Shown here piece after piece: positions 53,419 through 62,038 of a stretch of 64,000 nucleotides of DNA. Origin of the DNA: Lachnospiraceae bacterium. Lineage in GTDB: Bacteria > Bacillota > Clostridia > Lachnospirales > Lachnospiraceae. Every line of letters begins with the position of its first letter. Within the stretch, counting starts at the first letter, position 1. The translations under genes and the position numbers were made by a program. The notes beneath the pieces are model-generated. The model was not told the origin of the DNA and made no database searches. It was given only the letters and a program-made list of their open reading frames with translations. The stretch covers positions 186,001 to 250,000 of the forward strand of contig JAAVHZ010000006.1 of NCBI GenBank assembly GCA_014799465.1. Direction: 5' to 3'.

Positions 53419-54693
53419 ATGGAAATGTTACATATAGAGGATGAAGAAGTGAGAAACCGGCTCTTAGATGGGAATTTTGGATTAGAAAAGGAGAGCCTTA
53501 GGATTTTGGGTGACGGTACATTATCCCATTCGTGCCATCCGTTTCAAGATGATGAACACATTGTAAAAGACTTCTGTGAAAACCAGACAGAGATTAATAC
53601 ATCAGTACATACAAGTGTCAAAGCTGCTTTGGAAGAATTGGAGTTTCATAATAAACGTATATACGAAAAACTGAGAAGTATGGATGAAAGAGAATATCTG
53701 TGGGTGTTTTCCAATCCTCCATATATAGAAAATGAAAGAGATATACCGGTTGCGGTTTTTGAAGGAATAAGCGTATCAAAAACCGCATACAGGGAGTATC
53801 TGGCATCTAAGTATGGCCGGTATAAGATGACATTTTCCGGTATTCATGTAAATTATTCATTTTCAGAAGAATTATTAAAAACAGATTTTAAACTTCATAG
53901 TGAAACTAATTATAAGGAATACAAAAATCAGTTTTATCTTAGGCTTGCAAGGCGTATGGCAGCATATGGGTGGCTGCTTGTAGCCGTAACTGCTGCAAGT
54001 CCCATTTTGGACAGTTCCTTTGTTGAAAAAGGGATTTATGACAGGGATGTGTTTACAGGTATGGCATCTGTGAGATGTAGTGAAATGGGATATTGGAATG
54101 AGTTTGCACCAATATTAAATTACAAAGATATCATGTCCTATGCAGACAGCATACAAAGGTATGTGGATAAAGGACTGCTTAAGGCAGCCTCCGAATTGTA
54201 CTATCCGATTCGTTTGAAACCGGCAGGAGAAAATAATCTGGATTCATTAAGAGAGAATGGTGTAAATCATATAGAACTTAGAATGTTTGATTTGAATCCC
54301 CTTGTGAATGTGGGGCTGGAGGAAAAAGATGTGGTGTTTGCACAGCTTTTAATGGTATGGCTTGCATCTACACCGGCACAGCCATTTAATGATAAAGACC
54401 AGATTCAGGCGGTACAGAACTTTAAAAATGCTGCCCGTTATGACTTGAAAACTGTTAAAATACTGACACCTTCGGGAGAAATATATTCTGTAGCAAATGC
54501 AGCATTAAAAGTGATTGAAATGATGAAGGAATTCTATAGTAAGCTTAACCTGAACGTAGATGAAATACTTCAGTTTGAATATGAAAAGTTTACAGAAGCA
54601 GAGAACCGGTATGCATGGAAAATAAGAAAGCAGTTCGGGAATGGATATGTGAAAAAAGCCTTAAATCTTATAAAGGAAAGGCAGGGATATTAA
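53419..54693 (+). CDS. Glutamate-cysteine ligase (GshA-like), single domain
   Basis: The 424-residue protein resembles the ligase domain of GshA/GshAB: GNFGLEKESLRIL near residue 18, DFCENQTEINTSVH, FSGIHVNYSF, and a long C-terminal helical half with RLKPAGENN and IELRMFDLNP. It would make gamma-glutamylcysteine from Glu, Cys and ATP. No ATP-grasp glutathione synthetase domain is fused and none is seen nearby, so glutathione may not be the product. The next gene begins at the base after its stop. Confidence 0.88.
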   Translation: MEMLHIEDEEVRNRLLDGNFGLEKESLRILGDGTLSHSCHPFQDDEHIVKDFCENQTEINTSVHTSVKAALEELEFHNKRIYEKLRSMDEREYLWVFSNPPYIENERDIPVAVFEGISVSKTAYREYLASKYGRYKMTFSGIHVNYSFSEELLKTDFKLHSETNYKEYKNQFYLRLARRMAAYGWLLVAVTAASPILDSSFVEKGIYDRDVFTGMASVRCSEMGYWNEFAPILNYKDIMSYADSIQRYVDKGLLKAASELYYPIRLKPAGENNLDSLRENGVNHIELRMFDLNPLVNVGLEEKDVVFAQLLMVWLASTPAQPFNDKDQIQAVQNFKNAARYDLKTVKILTPSGEIYSVANAALKVIEMMKEFYSKLNLNVDEILQFEYEKFTEAENRYAWKIRKQFGNGYVKKALNLIKERQGY

Positions 54694-55455
54694 ATGTGTG
54701 AATTATTTGGTGTAAATTCCGGCAGAACCCTGATATTAAATGAACTTTTGTCAGAATTTTTCTCTCATGGAACAGAGCACCCTAATGGATGGGGGATGGC
54801 GTTTTTCTATGGAAATGCCGTATCTTTGGAAAAGCAGCCTGAAGCATCTCATAAAAGTATTTACCTGAAACAGCGGCTGCAGTCAAAAGTGGAAGCAGAT
54901 AAAATGATTGCACACATACGACTTGCCACAAGGGGAAATATCAATTATGAAAATACACATCCATTTGTAATGAGAGATAATAATAACAGGACATGGACAC
55001 TGGCTCATAATGGTACTATTTTTGACTGTGATGTGCTGAACCGTTTTGTAAACATCCAGCAGGGTCAGACAGACAGTGAGAGGATATTAACATATATTAT
55101 AGACAGGATAAATTTAGAGGAAAAAGAAATGTCATCGGAAGAAAGGTTTCAAGTGATAGACAAGATTCTATGTGAAATAACACCGGAGAACAAGGTAAAT
55201 CTTATTTTGTTTGACAGTGAACTGATGTATGTACATACAAATTACAGTAACAGTTTGTACAGATGTAAAAAAGAGGATGCAGTTATTATCTCCACCAGAC
55301 CTCTTGATAATAATTTGTGGGAATGTATACCCATGAATACATTGATAGCCTATAAGGACGGAAAGCAGATATATATCGGAACAAATCATAAAAATGAATT
55401 TATTGACAGCAAGGAGAAGATGAGGCTGCTGTTTTTGGATTATGCAAGTTTATAA
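54694..55455 (+). CDS. Class II glutamine amidotransferase-type amidohydrolase
   Basis: The protein starts MCELFGV, exposing the catalytic Cys2 after Met removal, and has HPNGWGMAFF, AHIRLATRG and LAHNGTIFD, all typical of class II (Ntn) glutaminase domains of the YafJ/EgtC kind. At 253 residues it has no synthase domain. Such stand-alone domains hydrolyse gamma-glutamyl amides; in ergothioneine synthesis EgtC removes the glutamate added via EgtA. The start codon is directly adjacent to the ligase stop, so the two are tightly coupled. Confidence 0.9.
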   Translation: MCELFGVNSGRTLILNELLSEFFSHGTEHPNGWGMAFFYGNAVSLEKQPEASHKSIYLKQRLQSKVEADKMIAHIRLATRGNINYENTHPFVMRDNNNRTWTLAHNGTIFDCDVLNRFVNIQQGQTDSERILTYIIDRINLEEKEMSSEERFQVIDKILCEITPENKVNLILFDSELMYVHTNYSNSLYRCKKEDAVIISTRPLDNNLWECIPMNTLIAYKDGKQIYIGTNHKNEFIDSKEKMRLLFLDYASL

Positions 55456-55544
55456 TTTTAACTATGGAATGATGTCGTATAGATAATAGGCAAATGCTAT
55501 AATGCATGAAAGGAAATATCTATTAAAATATTTGAGAAATTCTG

Positions 55545-55573
55545 TTGACAAGGTAAAATCTCCAATGTATAAT
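55545..55573 (+). promoter_or_regulatory. Consensus promoter of cysK
   Basis: Perfect TTGACA (55545-55550) and TATAAT (55568-55573) with 17-bp spacing. Transcription from about 55580 gives a 200-nt leader before cysK. Confidence 0.82.
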
Positions 55574-55635
55574 CTGTAGCATAGAACAAAACCTACAAAA
55601 CCTATTAAATAGCCAGGAAATAAAAAAAGGGACAA

Positions 55636-55692
55636 ATGTACGGTTTTCTTTTCACATACATTATGTATCTGATTTACATCATGGGATTGTAG
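55636..55692 (+). CDS. Possible leader peptide in the cysK leader
   Basis: An 18-codon frame (MYGFLFTYIMYLIYIMGL) with AAGGG four bases upstream ends with TAG exactly where the terminator hairpin starts. It has no Cys codon but several Met, Ile and Tyr codons. It could be an attenuation peptide or chance. Confidence 0.3.
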   Translation: MYGFLFTYIMYLIYIMGL

Positions 55693-55726
55693 GCAGTTGT
55701 CGTAATCATGTGGCAGCTGCTTTTTT
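55693..55726 (+). terminator. Attenuator-like terminator in the cysK leader
   Basis: GCAGTTGTC and GGCAGCTGC pair over 9 bp (with G-U) and are followed by TTTTTT. It sits 58 bases before the cysK start codon and inside its transcript, so cysK is probably controlled by premature termination. No T-box signature (GGTGGTACC) or known SAM aptamer is visible. Confidence 0.65.
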
Positions 55727-55783
55727 ACGCAGAGTAATGATGGACTGTTCAAGAATATTAAATTAAAAAATGGAGGTATTATT

Positions 55784-56722
55784 ATGAGTCAAATTAAAGA
55801 AAGTGCATTGGAATTAATCGGAGGAACACCAATATTGAAGTTGAACAGATATGCTTCAAAGGCAGGTATTACAAATGCAACTGTTCTTGCAAAACTGGAA
55901 TATTTGAATCCGGCAGGTTCGGTAAAGGATCGTATCGCATTGGCAATGATTGAAGATGCAGAAAAGAAAGGTATACTGAAAGAAGGATCAACAATTATTG
56001 AGCCTACAAGCGGTAATACAGGAATTGGTCTTGCAGCAGTTGCGGCAGCAAAAGGATACAGGGCAATTCTTACACTTCCTGATACCATGAGCGTGGAAAG
56101 AAGAAATCTTTTAAAGGCATATGGTGCAGAACTGGTACTTACGGAAGGTGCCAAAGGAATGAAAGGTGCTATTGCTAAGGCTGAAGAGTTGAATGGCGAA
56201 ATTAAAGATTCAGTTATTTTGGGACAGTTTGTAAATCCTGCAAATCCGGCAGTACATAAGGCTACTACAGGTCCTGAAATATGGGAGCAGACAGATGGCA
56301 AAGTTGATATATTTGTAGCCGGTGTCGGTACAGGCGGTACCATAACAGGTGTAGGAGAGTATTTAAAAGAAAAGAATCCTGATGTTAAAATTGTGGCTGT
56401 AGAGCCGGCAGGAAGCCCTGTACTTTCAACGGGAAATCCTGGTGCACATAAGATTCAGGGAATTGGTGCAGGATTCGTACCTGATGTACTTAATACAAAG
56501 ATATATGATGAAATTATTACAATAGAGAATGACGATGCATTTGCAGAAGGAAAGGCATTTGCAGTAAGTGAAGGTATTCTTGTTGGTATTTCATCCGGTG
56601 CAGCACTTAAAGCAGCATCAATTCTTGCATCAAGACCGGAAAATGCAGGAAAGACAATAGTTGCATTGCTTCCTGATTCAGGAGACAGGTATTTATCAAC
56701 ACCTTTGTTTAATAACAACTAA
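55784..56722 (+). CDS. cysK: Cysteine synthase A
   Basis: O-acetylserine sulfhydrylase makes cysteine from O-acetylserine and sulfide. The PLP lysine is in NPAGSVKDR, the substrate loop is PTSGNTGIG, and the phosphate-binding loop is [11 protein letters not shown]. The 312-residue length is standard. GGAGG precedes the ATG. It has its own promoter with an attenuator leader, and a strong terminator follows. Its position after the gamma-glutamylcysteine genes suggests it supplies their cysteine. Confidence 0.95.
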   Translation: MSQIKESALELIGGTPILKLNRYASKAGITNATVLAKLEYLNPAGSVKDRIALAMIEDAEKKGILKEGSTIIEPTSGNTGIGLAAVAAAKGYRAILTLPDTMSVERRNLLKAYGAELVLTEGAKGMKGAIAKAEELNGEIKDSVILGQFVNPANPAVHKATTGPEIWEQTDGKVDIFVAGVGTGGTITGVGEYLKEKNPDVKIVAVEPAGSPVLSTGNPGAHKIQGIGAGFVPDVLNTKIYDEIITIENDDAFAEGKAFAVSEGILVGISSGAALKAASILASRPENAGKTIVALLPDSGDRYLSTPLFNNN

Positions 56723-56774
56723 AATGTGGTACTCATATAGATAAAACATAAAATTATATAATAAAGAACTTACC

Positions 56775-56823
56775 GCAAAACCGGAGGTTTGTTAATTGGT
56801 TTAGCAGATACCTTCGGTTTTGC
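56775..56823 (+). terminator. Intrinsic terminator after cysK
   Basis: GCAAAACCGGAGGT and ACCTTCGGTTTTGC form a 14-bp stem with a G-U pair, followed by TTTATAT. Its 3' arm is complementary to the anticodon arm of the tRNA-like gene that follows. Confidence 0.85.
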
Positions 56824-56845
56824 TTTATATATTAGAATATAATAT

Positions 56846-56915
56846 GATGCCGTAGCCGTTGGAAAGGCATAGGTTTGCAAAACCGAAGTTGGCGGTTCGA
56901 ATCCGCCCGGTATCA
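56846..56915 (+). tRNA. Divergent tRNA-Cys-like gene, anticodon GCA
   Basis: A full cloverleaf can be drawn: acceptor GATGCCG/CGGTATC (7 bp, one G-U), TA, D-arm GCC/GGC with GTTGGAAA loop, anticodon arm TAGGT/ACCGA with one A-G mismatch and the loop TTGCAAA (anticodon GCA), a 4-base variable loop, and a perfect T-arm GGCGG/CCGCC with TTCGAAT. Deviations: a short D-loop, discriminator base A instead of the U that cysteinyl-tRNA synthetase expects, and no encoded CCA (ACTGAG follows). It lies 124 bases after cysK. It could be a special-purpose tRNA-Cys, a decaying one, or an integration site. Confidence 0.72.
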
Positions 56916-56924
56916 CTGAGTTAG

Positions 56925-57660
56925 AATAAGATGAAAAATGTGAGAAATGCTGTGTTTATGCGGATTTGCGAGCTTTGGAAAGGTCTTTTGATAACAAATT
57001 GATAACACTTATTTCAGCCGCAATATTCTTGTCATCTGGCGGTTTACAGGTATCAGGATCATTTTTCCGTGGCTTGCATGACTGTGAAAAATCTATAATA
57101 GAAACGCCCTTGGCTATGGGTAATAATACACATGGCTGGGGGCGTTTTTGCTACATTTGGATTAGAAAATGTAGGTTGAATATTATTAAATTTTAACACA
57201 AAACCTCAAGTTATTACATAGATAGATTATGCCGCTAAATATATTCTCTGGCGTATGTACTCTGGAAATGGCATCAAATCCTTACAGTTTCAGGATTTGC
57301 AAGGTGGTTTAGCGACAAAAATCATGTTTTTTTACTAATTTAGACTTCCAAAATTCCGTTATATATGACATCGTATATACGTAATTTACGGATATATATT
57401 AGAGGATATTATGGGTATTCTGGAAGCAATAAAGCATTAAAACCAACTGATTTTGGTGCGGTAGAATTGTTTCAATAATTTCTGTTTTGATATCTGAGTA
57501 CTATCTACGTAAAATCTGAGGAATCTGTGTTTCAAATAAGATGATATTTTTGCGATACCATTAAGAAACTCAAGTACTGGCTTTAGCTAAATTACTATAA
57601 AGCTGTCGTCTGGCACTTTTAAAGGAATAATCATAGAGAAAACAAATTTTGAATGCTTAA
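56925..57660. other. Gene-free decayed stretch after the tRNA-like gene
   Basis: Over 700 bases without a credible gene. Short frames occur but lack ribosome-binding sites and family features. The region starts at the 3' end of a tRNA-like gene and leads into transposase and defence-gene fragments, as expected for an old integration site. Confidence 0.5.
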
Positions 57661-57742
57661 AATAAATTCCTAGCCCCTTAGGGCATAAGAAACTTTTATA
57701 TAGAGTAAAAAAGTGATAAAATATAAGTGGAAAGAAGTATGT

Positions 57743-57874
57743 ATGAGTAAACATATATACAAATCACACAACGTATCAAAACTTATGCATTGTTTTGCCA
57801 GTAAAGTATTATGTGAAACACGCGTGGAAATAGCAAGAGATATCCAAGAAATTTTTGAAAATATGAACAGATAA
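57743..57874 (+). pseudogene. IS200/IS605 TnpA remnant
   Basis: The frame opens MSKHIYKSHNVSKLMHCF, matching the start of Y1 transposases of the IS200/IS605 family, and then jumps to unrelated or deleted sequence (ETRVEIARDIQEIFENMNR) before a stop after 43 codons. The HUH motif and catalytic Tyr are absent. A small GCCC/GGGC hairpin about 60 bases upstream (57673-57684) may be the left-end structure. Confidence 0.7.
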
Positions 57875-57895
57875 AGATTTACGAACAATTTCTGA

Positions 57896-58465
57896 TTCAG
57901 CCTGCCCCTAATTATAGTTGCCTCAGATTGTAAGAATAGTGAAGAGTATAATACGGTTAAGGATGAACAAATAATTACATTAGATCAAGTTATAGAATTG
58001 GAGGAAATTTTCAAAAAACGTGCAATTGAAACACTAGAATCAGGATCGGCGTTGGACCGGTATAATGGGTTGAATTTTTTATGGATATTAGGAAAAATAG
58101 ATCCTGAACTTGCTGCAAGTAAAAAGAAGTCAATAATTACGGATGAAATATCTCTTGTTAGAGTTTTAAGTTATTGCACATCAAATGGAAAAGTATCGGG
58201 AAGAATAACATCTAAAACGTGGCAAGTGAATCTTAAAAATATTGAAGAATTTATTGACGTAGATGAAGCTTATCAACGTATTCAAGTATATGTAACAACG
58301 AATAATTTCTTAACACTTTCAGAAGATAATCAGATGAATGTTACGGCCTTTTTACTTACTATGAAGAAAAAACCAGAGAATGGAATAATGGAAAACCATA
58401 TAGTTGAGGAATCTATTCAAAAGGAACTGCACAAATTGGTTAGTAACATTACAAGTAATGATTGA
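57896..58465 (+). pseudogene. C-terminal fragment of a large protein, possibly KAP-type NTPase
   Basis: The frame is open from 57896 right after a stop and has no good start; a TTG at 57998 is the only candidate. It encodes LPLIIVASDC, then LEEIFKKRAIETLESG, FLWILGKIDPELA and EFIDVDEAYQRI. This reads like the conserved helical tail of KAP-type P-loop proteins often found in defence islands, a tentative match. The N-terminal NTPase is missing. Confidence 0.55.
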
Positions 58466-58592
58466 TTATTGTTTTTGAAATTACATATCAGATATTCCAA
58501 GTGTTGATAAACAGGCTCTGATTTTAAGTTTCTCTTATCGGCTATCATGGAAAATATCTTTTGAATTAGGAAATACATTAACTTTATTAAAA

Positions 58593-58610
58593 GTTGTGAC
58601 ACTGTCGCAA
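58593..58610. promoter_or_regulatory. Palindrome upstream of the DUF1016 gene
   Basis: GTTGTGACACTGTCGCAA lies 20 bases before the DUF1016 start. The same palindrome, as GTTGCGACACTGTCGCAAC, recurs inside the gene at 58931-58949. It may be an operator or a remnant of an earlier gene copy. Confidence 0.45.
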
Positions 58611-58630
58611 TTTTTGGGAAGGCGGTATTC

Positions 58631-59677
58631 ATGAGAGATGAAATAGTATTGTCGGATAATTTTGATCATGTATATGATGATATAAATGATTTGATAAAGC
58701 GAAAAAAGTGTGACGTCAAAAGTACTGTTAATGATGCAATGATTTCTTTGTATTGGGGAATTAGGAAAAAACTAACAGAGGAAATAACGGGTGTTAATAA
58801 ACCGGAATATGGGAAAAAGGTAGTTATTGAAATCAGTAACAGATTATCTGTAGATTATGGAACCGGATTTAATAGATCGGCTATTTCTCGTATGATAAAT
58901 TTTTATCAAGAATTTCCGGATTATGAAAAAGTTGCGACACTGTCGCAACAATTGACGTGGTCGCATTTTATTGAAATATTGCCGATTAAAGATGAACTGA
59001 AAAGGAATTTTTATGCTGTAATGTGTAAAAATGAAAACTGGTCAGTCCGCACATTGCGTGAACGCAAAAAATCCATGCTTTATGAGCGAACAGCAATCTC
59101 AAAAAAGCCTGATGAAACGATAAAAAATGAGATTGCAGAATTGAGTGAAGAAAAGAAAATGTCAGTGGATATGTTTTATCGAGATCCATATATGTTAGAC
59201 TTCCTTGGCTTGAAAGATACTTATAGTGAAAAAGACTTGGAAAATGCTATTCTTGCTCAATTGGAAAAATTTATTTTAGAAATGGGTTCAGATTTTGCAT
59301 TTTTAGCACGTCAAAAGCATTTTGTCCTTGATGGTAAAGACTATTTTATGGATTTGCTTTTCTTTCATCGGACATTACGACGTTTGGTGCTGATAGAATT
59401 GAAATTAGGGGAATTTGAGCCGCAGGATAAGGGACAAGTCGAATTGTATCTTCGCTGGCTTGAAAAATACGAGAGGGCAGAAGGCGAGGAAAAACCGATT
59501 GCTTTGATATTGTGTGCAGAGAAATCGCAGGAAACGATAGAATTGATGGAGCTTGATAATGGGAGCATTCATGTGGCACAATATTTGACTAAAATGCCGC
59601 CAAAAGAGGTGTTGGAGAAGAAGTTGTTACAGGCGATAGCAAATGCGAAGGAGCAGTTGGAGCAGAGGGAAGAATAG
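58631..59677 (+). CDS. DUF1016 (YhcG-like) PD-(D/E)XK nuclease
   Basis: The N-terminal half (about residues 10-165) is the DUF1016 winged-helix domain with YWGIRKKLTEE and FNRSAISRMINFYQEFPD. The C-terminal half is a PD-(D/E)XK nuclease with a conserved Asp in DYFMDLLFFH and the E-x-K in VLIELKLGEF. The 348-residue length is standard and the gene is intact. It is 36 bases before an AAA_13 ATPase gene in the same direction, so the two may form a nuclease-ATPase defence pair. GGAAGG lies 8 bases before the ATG. Confidence 0.9.
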   Translation: MRDEIVLSDNFDHVYDDINDLIKRKKCDVKSTVNDAMISLYWGIRKKLTEEITGVNKPEYGKKVVIEISNRLSVDYGTGFNRSAISRMINFYQEFPDYEKVATLSQQLTWSHFIEILPIKDELKRNFYAVMCKNENWSVRTLRERKKSMLYERTAISKKPDETIKNEIAELSEEKKMSVDMFYRDPYMLDFLGLKDTYSEKDLENAILAQLEKFILEMGSDFAFLARQKHFVLDGKDYFMDLLFFHRTLRRLVLIELKLGEFEPQDKGQVELYLRWLEKYERAEGEEKPIALILCAEKSQETIELMELDNGSIHVAQYLTKMPPKEVLEKKLLQAIANAKEQLEQREE

Positions 59678-59713
59678 AAATTATAATGTGCGTTATAGAG
59701 AAAGGGATAAAGA

Positions 59714-61870
59714 ATGGGTACAACTATAAAAATAAGAAATTGTAACTGTATTGCTGATGCAGATATACATCTTGAGGAAAATGCATTAAATATAAAGTAT
59801 GGTGCTAATGGAACTGGTAAATCAACAGTTTGCAAAGCTATTTTTGCAAAGGCAAGTGATGATGCAGAAAAAATGGCTAAGTTGCGTCCATATGGGATTG
59901 AAGAAAATGATGAGGAACATCAACCGGATGTTGCTGAAATGCCATATTCAAATGTAAGGGTATTTGACGAAACATACATTAATTCATATCTATTTCAGGG
60001 TGCAAGTTTTTTGGAAAATTCTTATAAAGTATTTTTGCACTCTGATAAGTGTGAGCAATTAAAAGAGGAGATAAATGTGTTGCTTGCAAAATTGCAAAAT
60101 ATATTTGAAGAAAATGAGGATGTCAAAGAATTGTATGGCTTTCTTCCTAAATATTTTGATACTATTAAATTTTCCAACGGAAAAATTCAAAAAAGAGGCG
60201 GGGTAGGAGAATTTTTGAAAGGAAATGGTGGCGGATTTGAAAATTATTCTGAAATAAAGTCATATAGTCCCTTTTATGAAAATAGAGATATGGGAACAGT
60301 ATCTAAATGGGCAAAGTGGAGAAATGATGGTATAAAACAAATGAATGGTGAATCGTGTCCGTTTTGCACTCATCATATGGAATCGGATAAGATCATCAAA
60401 GAGAATGAGATTATTTCCAAAGTATTTAAAAGTTCTGCATTATCTACGGCAAGTGCGGTATTAGAATATCTTCAGGATGCTGTAGAGGCAGGTTATATTG
60501 ATGTTAGTGCAGTAGAGGCTATGCAGGAATATATAGGGAATAAGAGTAAAGAGGATGCTCTTTTTTCTGAATTGCAACAGTTGGCTATAGAAACAAATTA
60601 TCTTTTAACTAAAATCAATAGAATCGTTTCATTTAGACCAATGAATGTAACACATGAACAGTTACAGATTATAGAAAATAGTTTGGATGAAATGGTTATT
60701 GAATCAAGACAGTTAATGAAGTTTTATACTACAGAGTTAATAAAACAACTTGTAGAAACCATATATAATAATGTTGAAGAATTAAAGAAGAATACAGGAA
60801 AACTGAAAGGATTATTTGTGCAACATGAAAAGAAATTGGAAGAGTTGATTGCGAATAGAAAAGAGGATATTAATCAATTTTTTACCTTGGCAGGTTTTCC
60901 GTATAATTTTGTAATAAAAGGGGATGGAGAAAACAAAGCAATATCTTATTTAGTGCCAACAGATATGACTGAACAGGATAGGGTTCTGAAACCAGAAGAA
61001 CATTTGAGTTGGGGAGAACGAAATGCTTTTTCACTTGTTATGTTTATGTTTCAGGCGATAAGTGAAAACGCAGATTTGATTGTCTTAGATGATCCTATTA
61101 CATCCTTTGATAAAGATAAAAAATTTGCAATAATAAGAAGATTGTTTGACAATAAGAAAGATAGTTTTAAAGGAAAAACTGTTTTAATGCTGACGCATGA
61201 AATACAACCAGTAATTGATTACATTTATGGTGATTTCTTTAAAAAATATGGATTAGAAACGTCAGTAGATGCAAGGCTCATTCAGAAAGAGGAAGGAAGT
61301 GTAAAAGAGTATCAGATTGAAAAGGCAGACTTGTTAAATTCTGTGGAGTTGGCTAAGAAAATTGCTCAAGACGATGCATATAATATGGCTGTACGAGTAG
61401 TAAATTTAAGAAAGTATGTCGAAATGACAGATTCAAATTTTTCTATAAGTTCAATTTATGAAGTGTTGTCAAATATTATACATGGCAGAACAGAACCTAT
61501 AAATAAAGACGGAGCAGTTTTGGAAGATAATATACTTTCGGAAGGATGTAATGCTTTATCAAAATTCCTTGGCAATGGTACTTATGAGGATATAGTTAAT
61601 GAGCTAACTAAGGAAAAGTTGATGTTGCTAATTGACGGGGACGATACTTATAGCAAGATAATTGCAATTAGATTGTTATTTGAAAGATATGATGGATTAT
61701 TAATAAAATTACGCAGAAAGTATCCAGCTGCGTGTAAATTTGTAAATGAAACGAATCATATAGAAAATGATTATATTTTTCAACTTAATCCGTTCAAATT
61801 TTTTGAAATACCAGATATATACATAAATGAATTGGAAGATTTCATTTCTGGTCAGCCAGAGTTTGCATAG
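59714..61870 (+). CDS. AAA_13-type ATPase, RloC/PrrC-like
   Basis: An SMC/Rad50-like ATPase of 718 residues. Walker A GANGTGKST lies at 30-38; the signature LSWGERNAF and Walker B LIVLDDPITSFD lie near 435-465; a switch His follows in MLTHE. A CPFC motif around residue 220, between helical segments, recalls the zinc hook of RloC. The C-terminus has RKYVE and, 20 residues later, NIIHG, an R-x3-E plus His pattern like the anticodon-nuclease triad, and a late NETNHIENDYIFQLNPFKFF segment. Anticodon nuclease activity is inference. It follows the DUF1016 gene by 36 bases. Confidence 0.82.
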   Translation: MGTTIKIRNCNCIADADIHLEENALNIKYGANGTGKSTVCKAIFAKASDDAEKMAKLRPYGIEENDEEHQPDVAEMPYSNVRVFDETYINSYLFQGASFLENSYKVFLHSDKCEQLKEEINVLLAKLQNIFEENEDVKELYGFLPKYFDTIKFSNGKIQKRGGVGEFLKGNGGGFENYSEIKSYSPFYENRDMGTVSKWAKWRNDGIKQMNGESCPFCTHHMESDKIIKENEIISKVFKSSALSTASAVLEYLQDAVEAGYIDVSAVEAMQEYIGNKSKEDALFSELQQLAIETNYLLTKINRIVSFRPMNVTHEQLQIIENSLDEMVIESRQLMKFYTTELIKQLVETIYNNVEELKKNTGKLKGLFVQHEKKLEELIANRKEDINQFFTLAGFPYNFVIKGDGENKAISYLVPTDMTEQDRVLKPEEHLSWGERNAFSLVMFMFQAISENADLIVLDDPITSFDKDKKFAIIRRLFDNKKDSFKGKTVLMLTHEIQPVIDYIYGDFFKKYGLETSVDARLIQKEEGSVKEYQIEKADLLNSVELAKKIAQDDAYNMAVRVVNLRKYVEMTDSNFSISSIYEVLSNIIHGRTEPINKDGAVLEDNILSEGCNALSKFLGNGTYEDIVNELTKEKLMLLIDGDDTYSKIIAIRLLFERYDGLLIKLRRKYPAACKFVNETNHIENDYIFQLNPFKFFEIPDIYINELEDFISGQPEFA

Positions 61871-62038
61871 CAAAAAGATTTACTGGGTACAATTTGGGTA
61901 CACCAGCTTTAAAATCATATAAATGAGAAATGGAAACGAATCAAAATGATACAATTTTACAAGAAAAAGAAATGTAAAACAGGACTTGCGATGGACAGGA
62001 AAAAGAGTTCGATTAGTTAAAAAAGAAGTTACCAATTT

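Noticed and set aside
55462-55752. 96-codon minus-strand frame with hydrophobic tail
   Set aside because: It overlaps a perfect cysK promoter and leader, has no clear ribosome-binding site and no recognised family.
55580-55783. T-box or SAM riboswitch before cysK
   Set aside because: No GGTGGTACC-type antiterminator sequence and no S-box core were found.
56966-57196. 76-codon frame after the tRNA-like gene
   Set aside because: No ribosome-binding site, no family resemblance, and it lies in decayed sequence.
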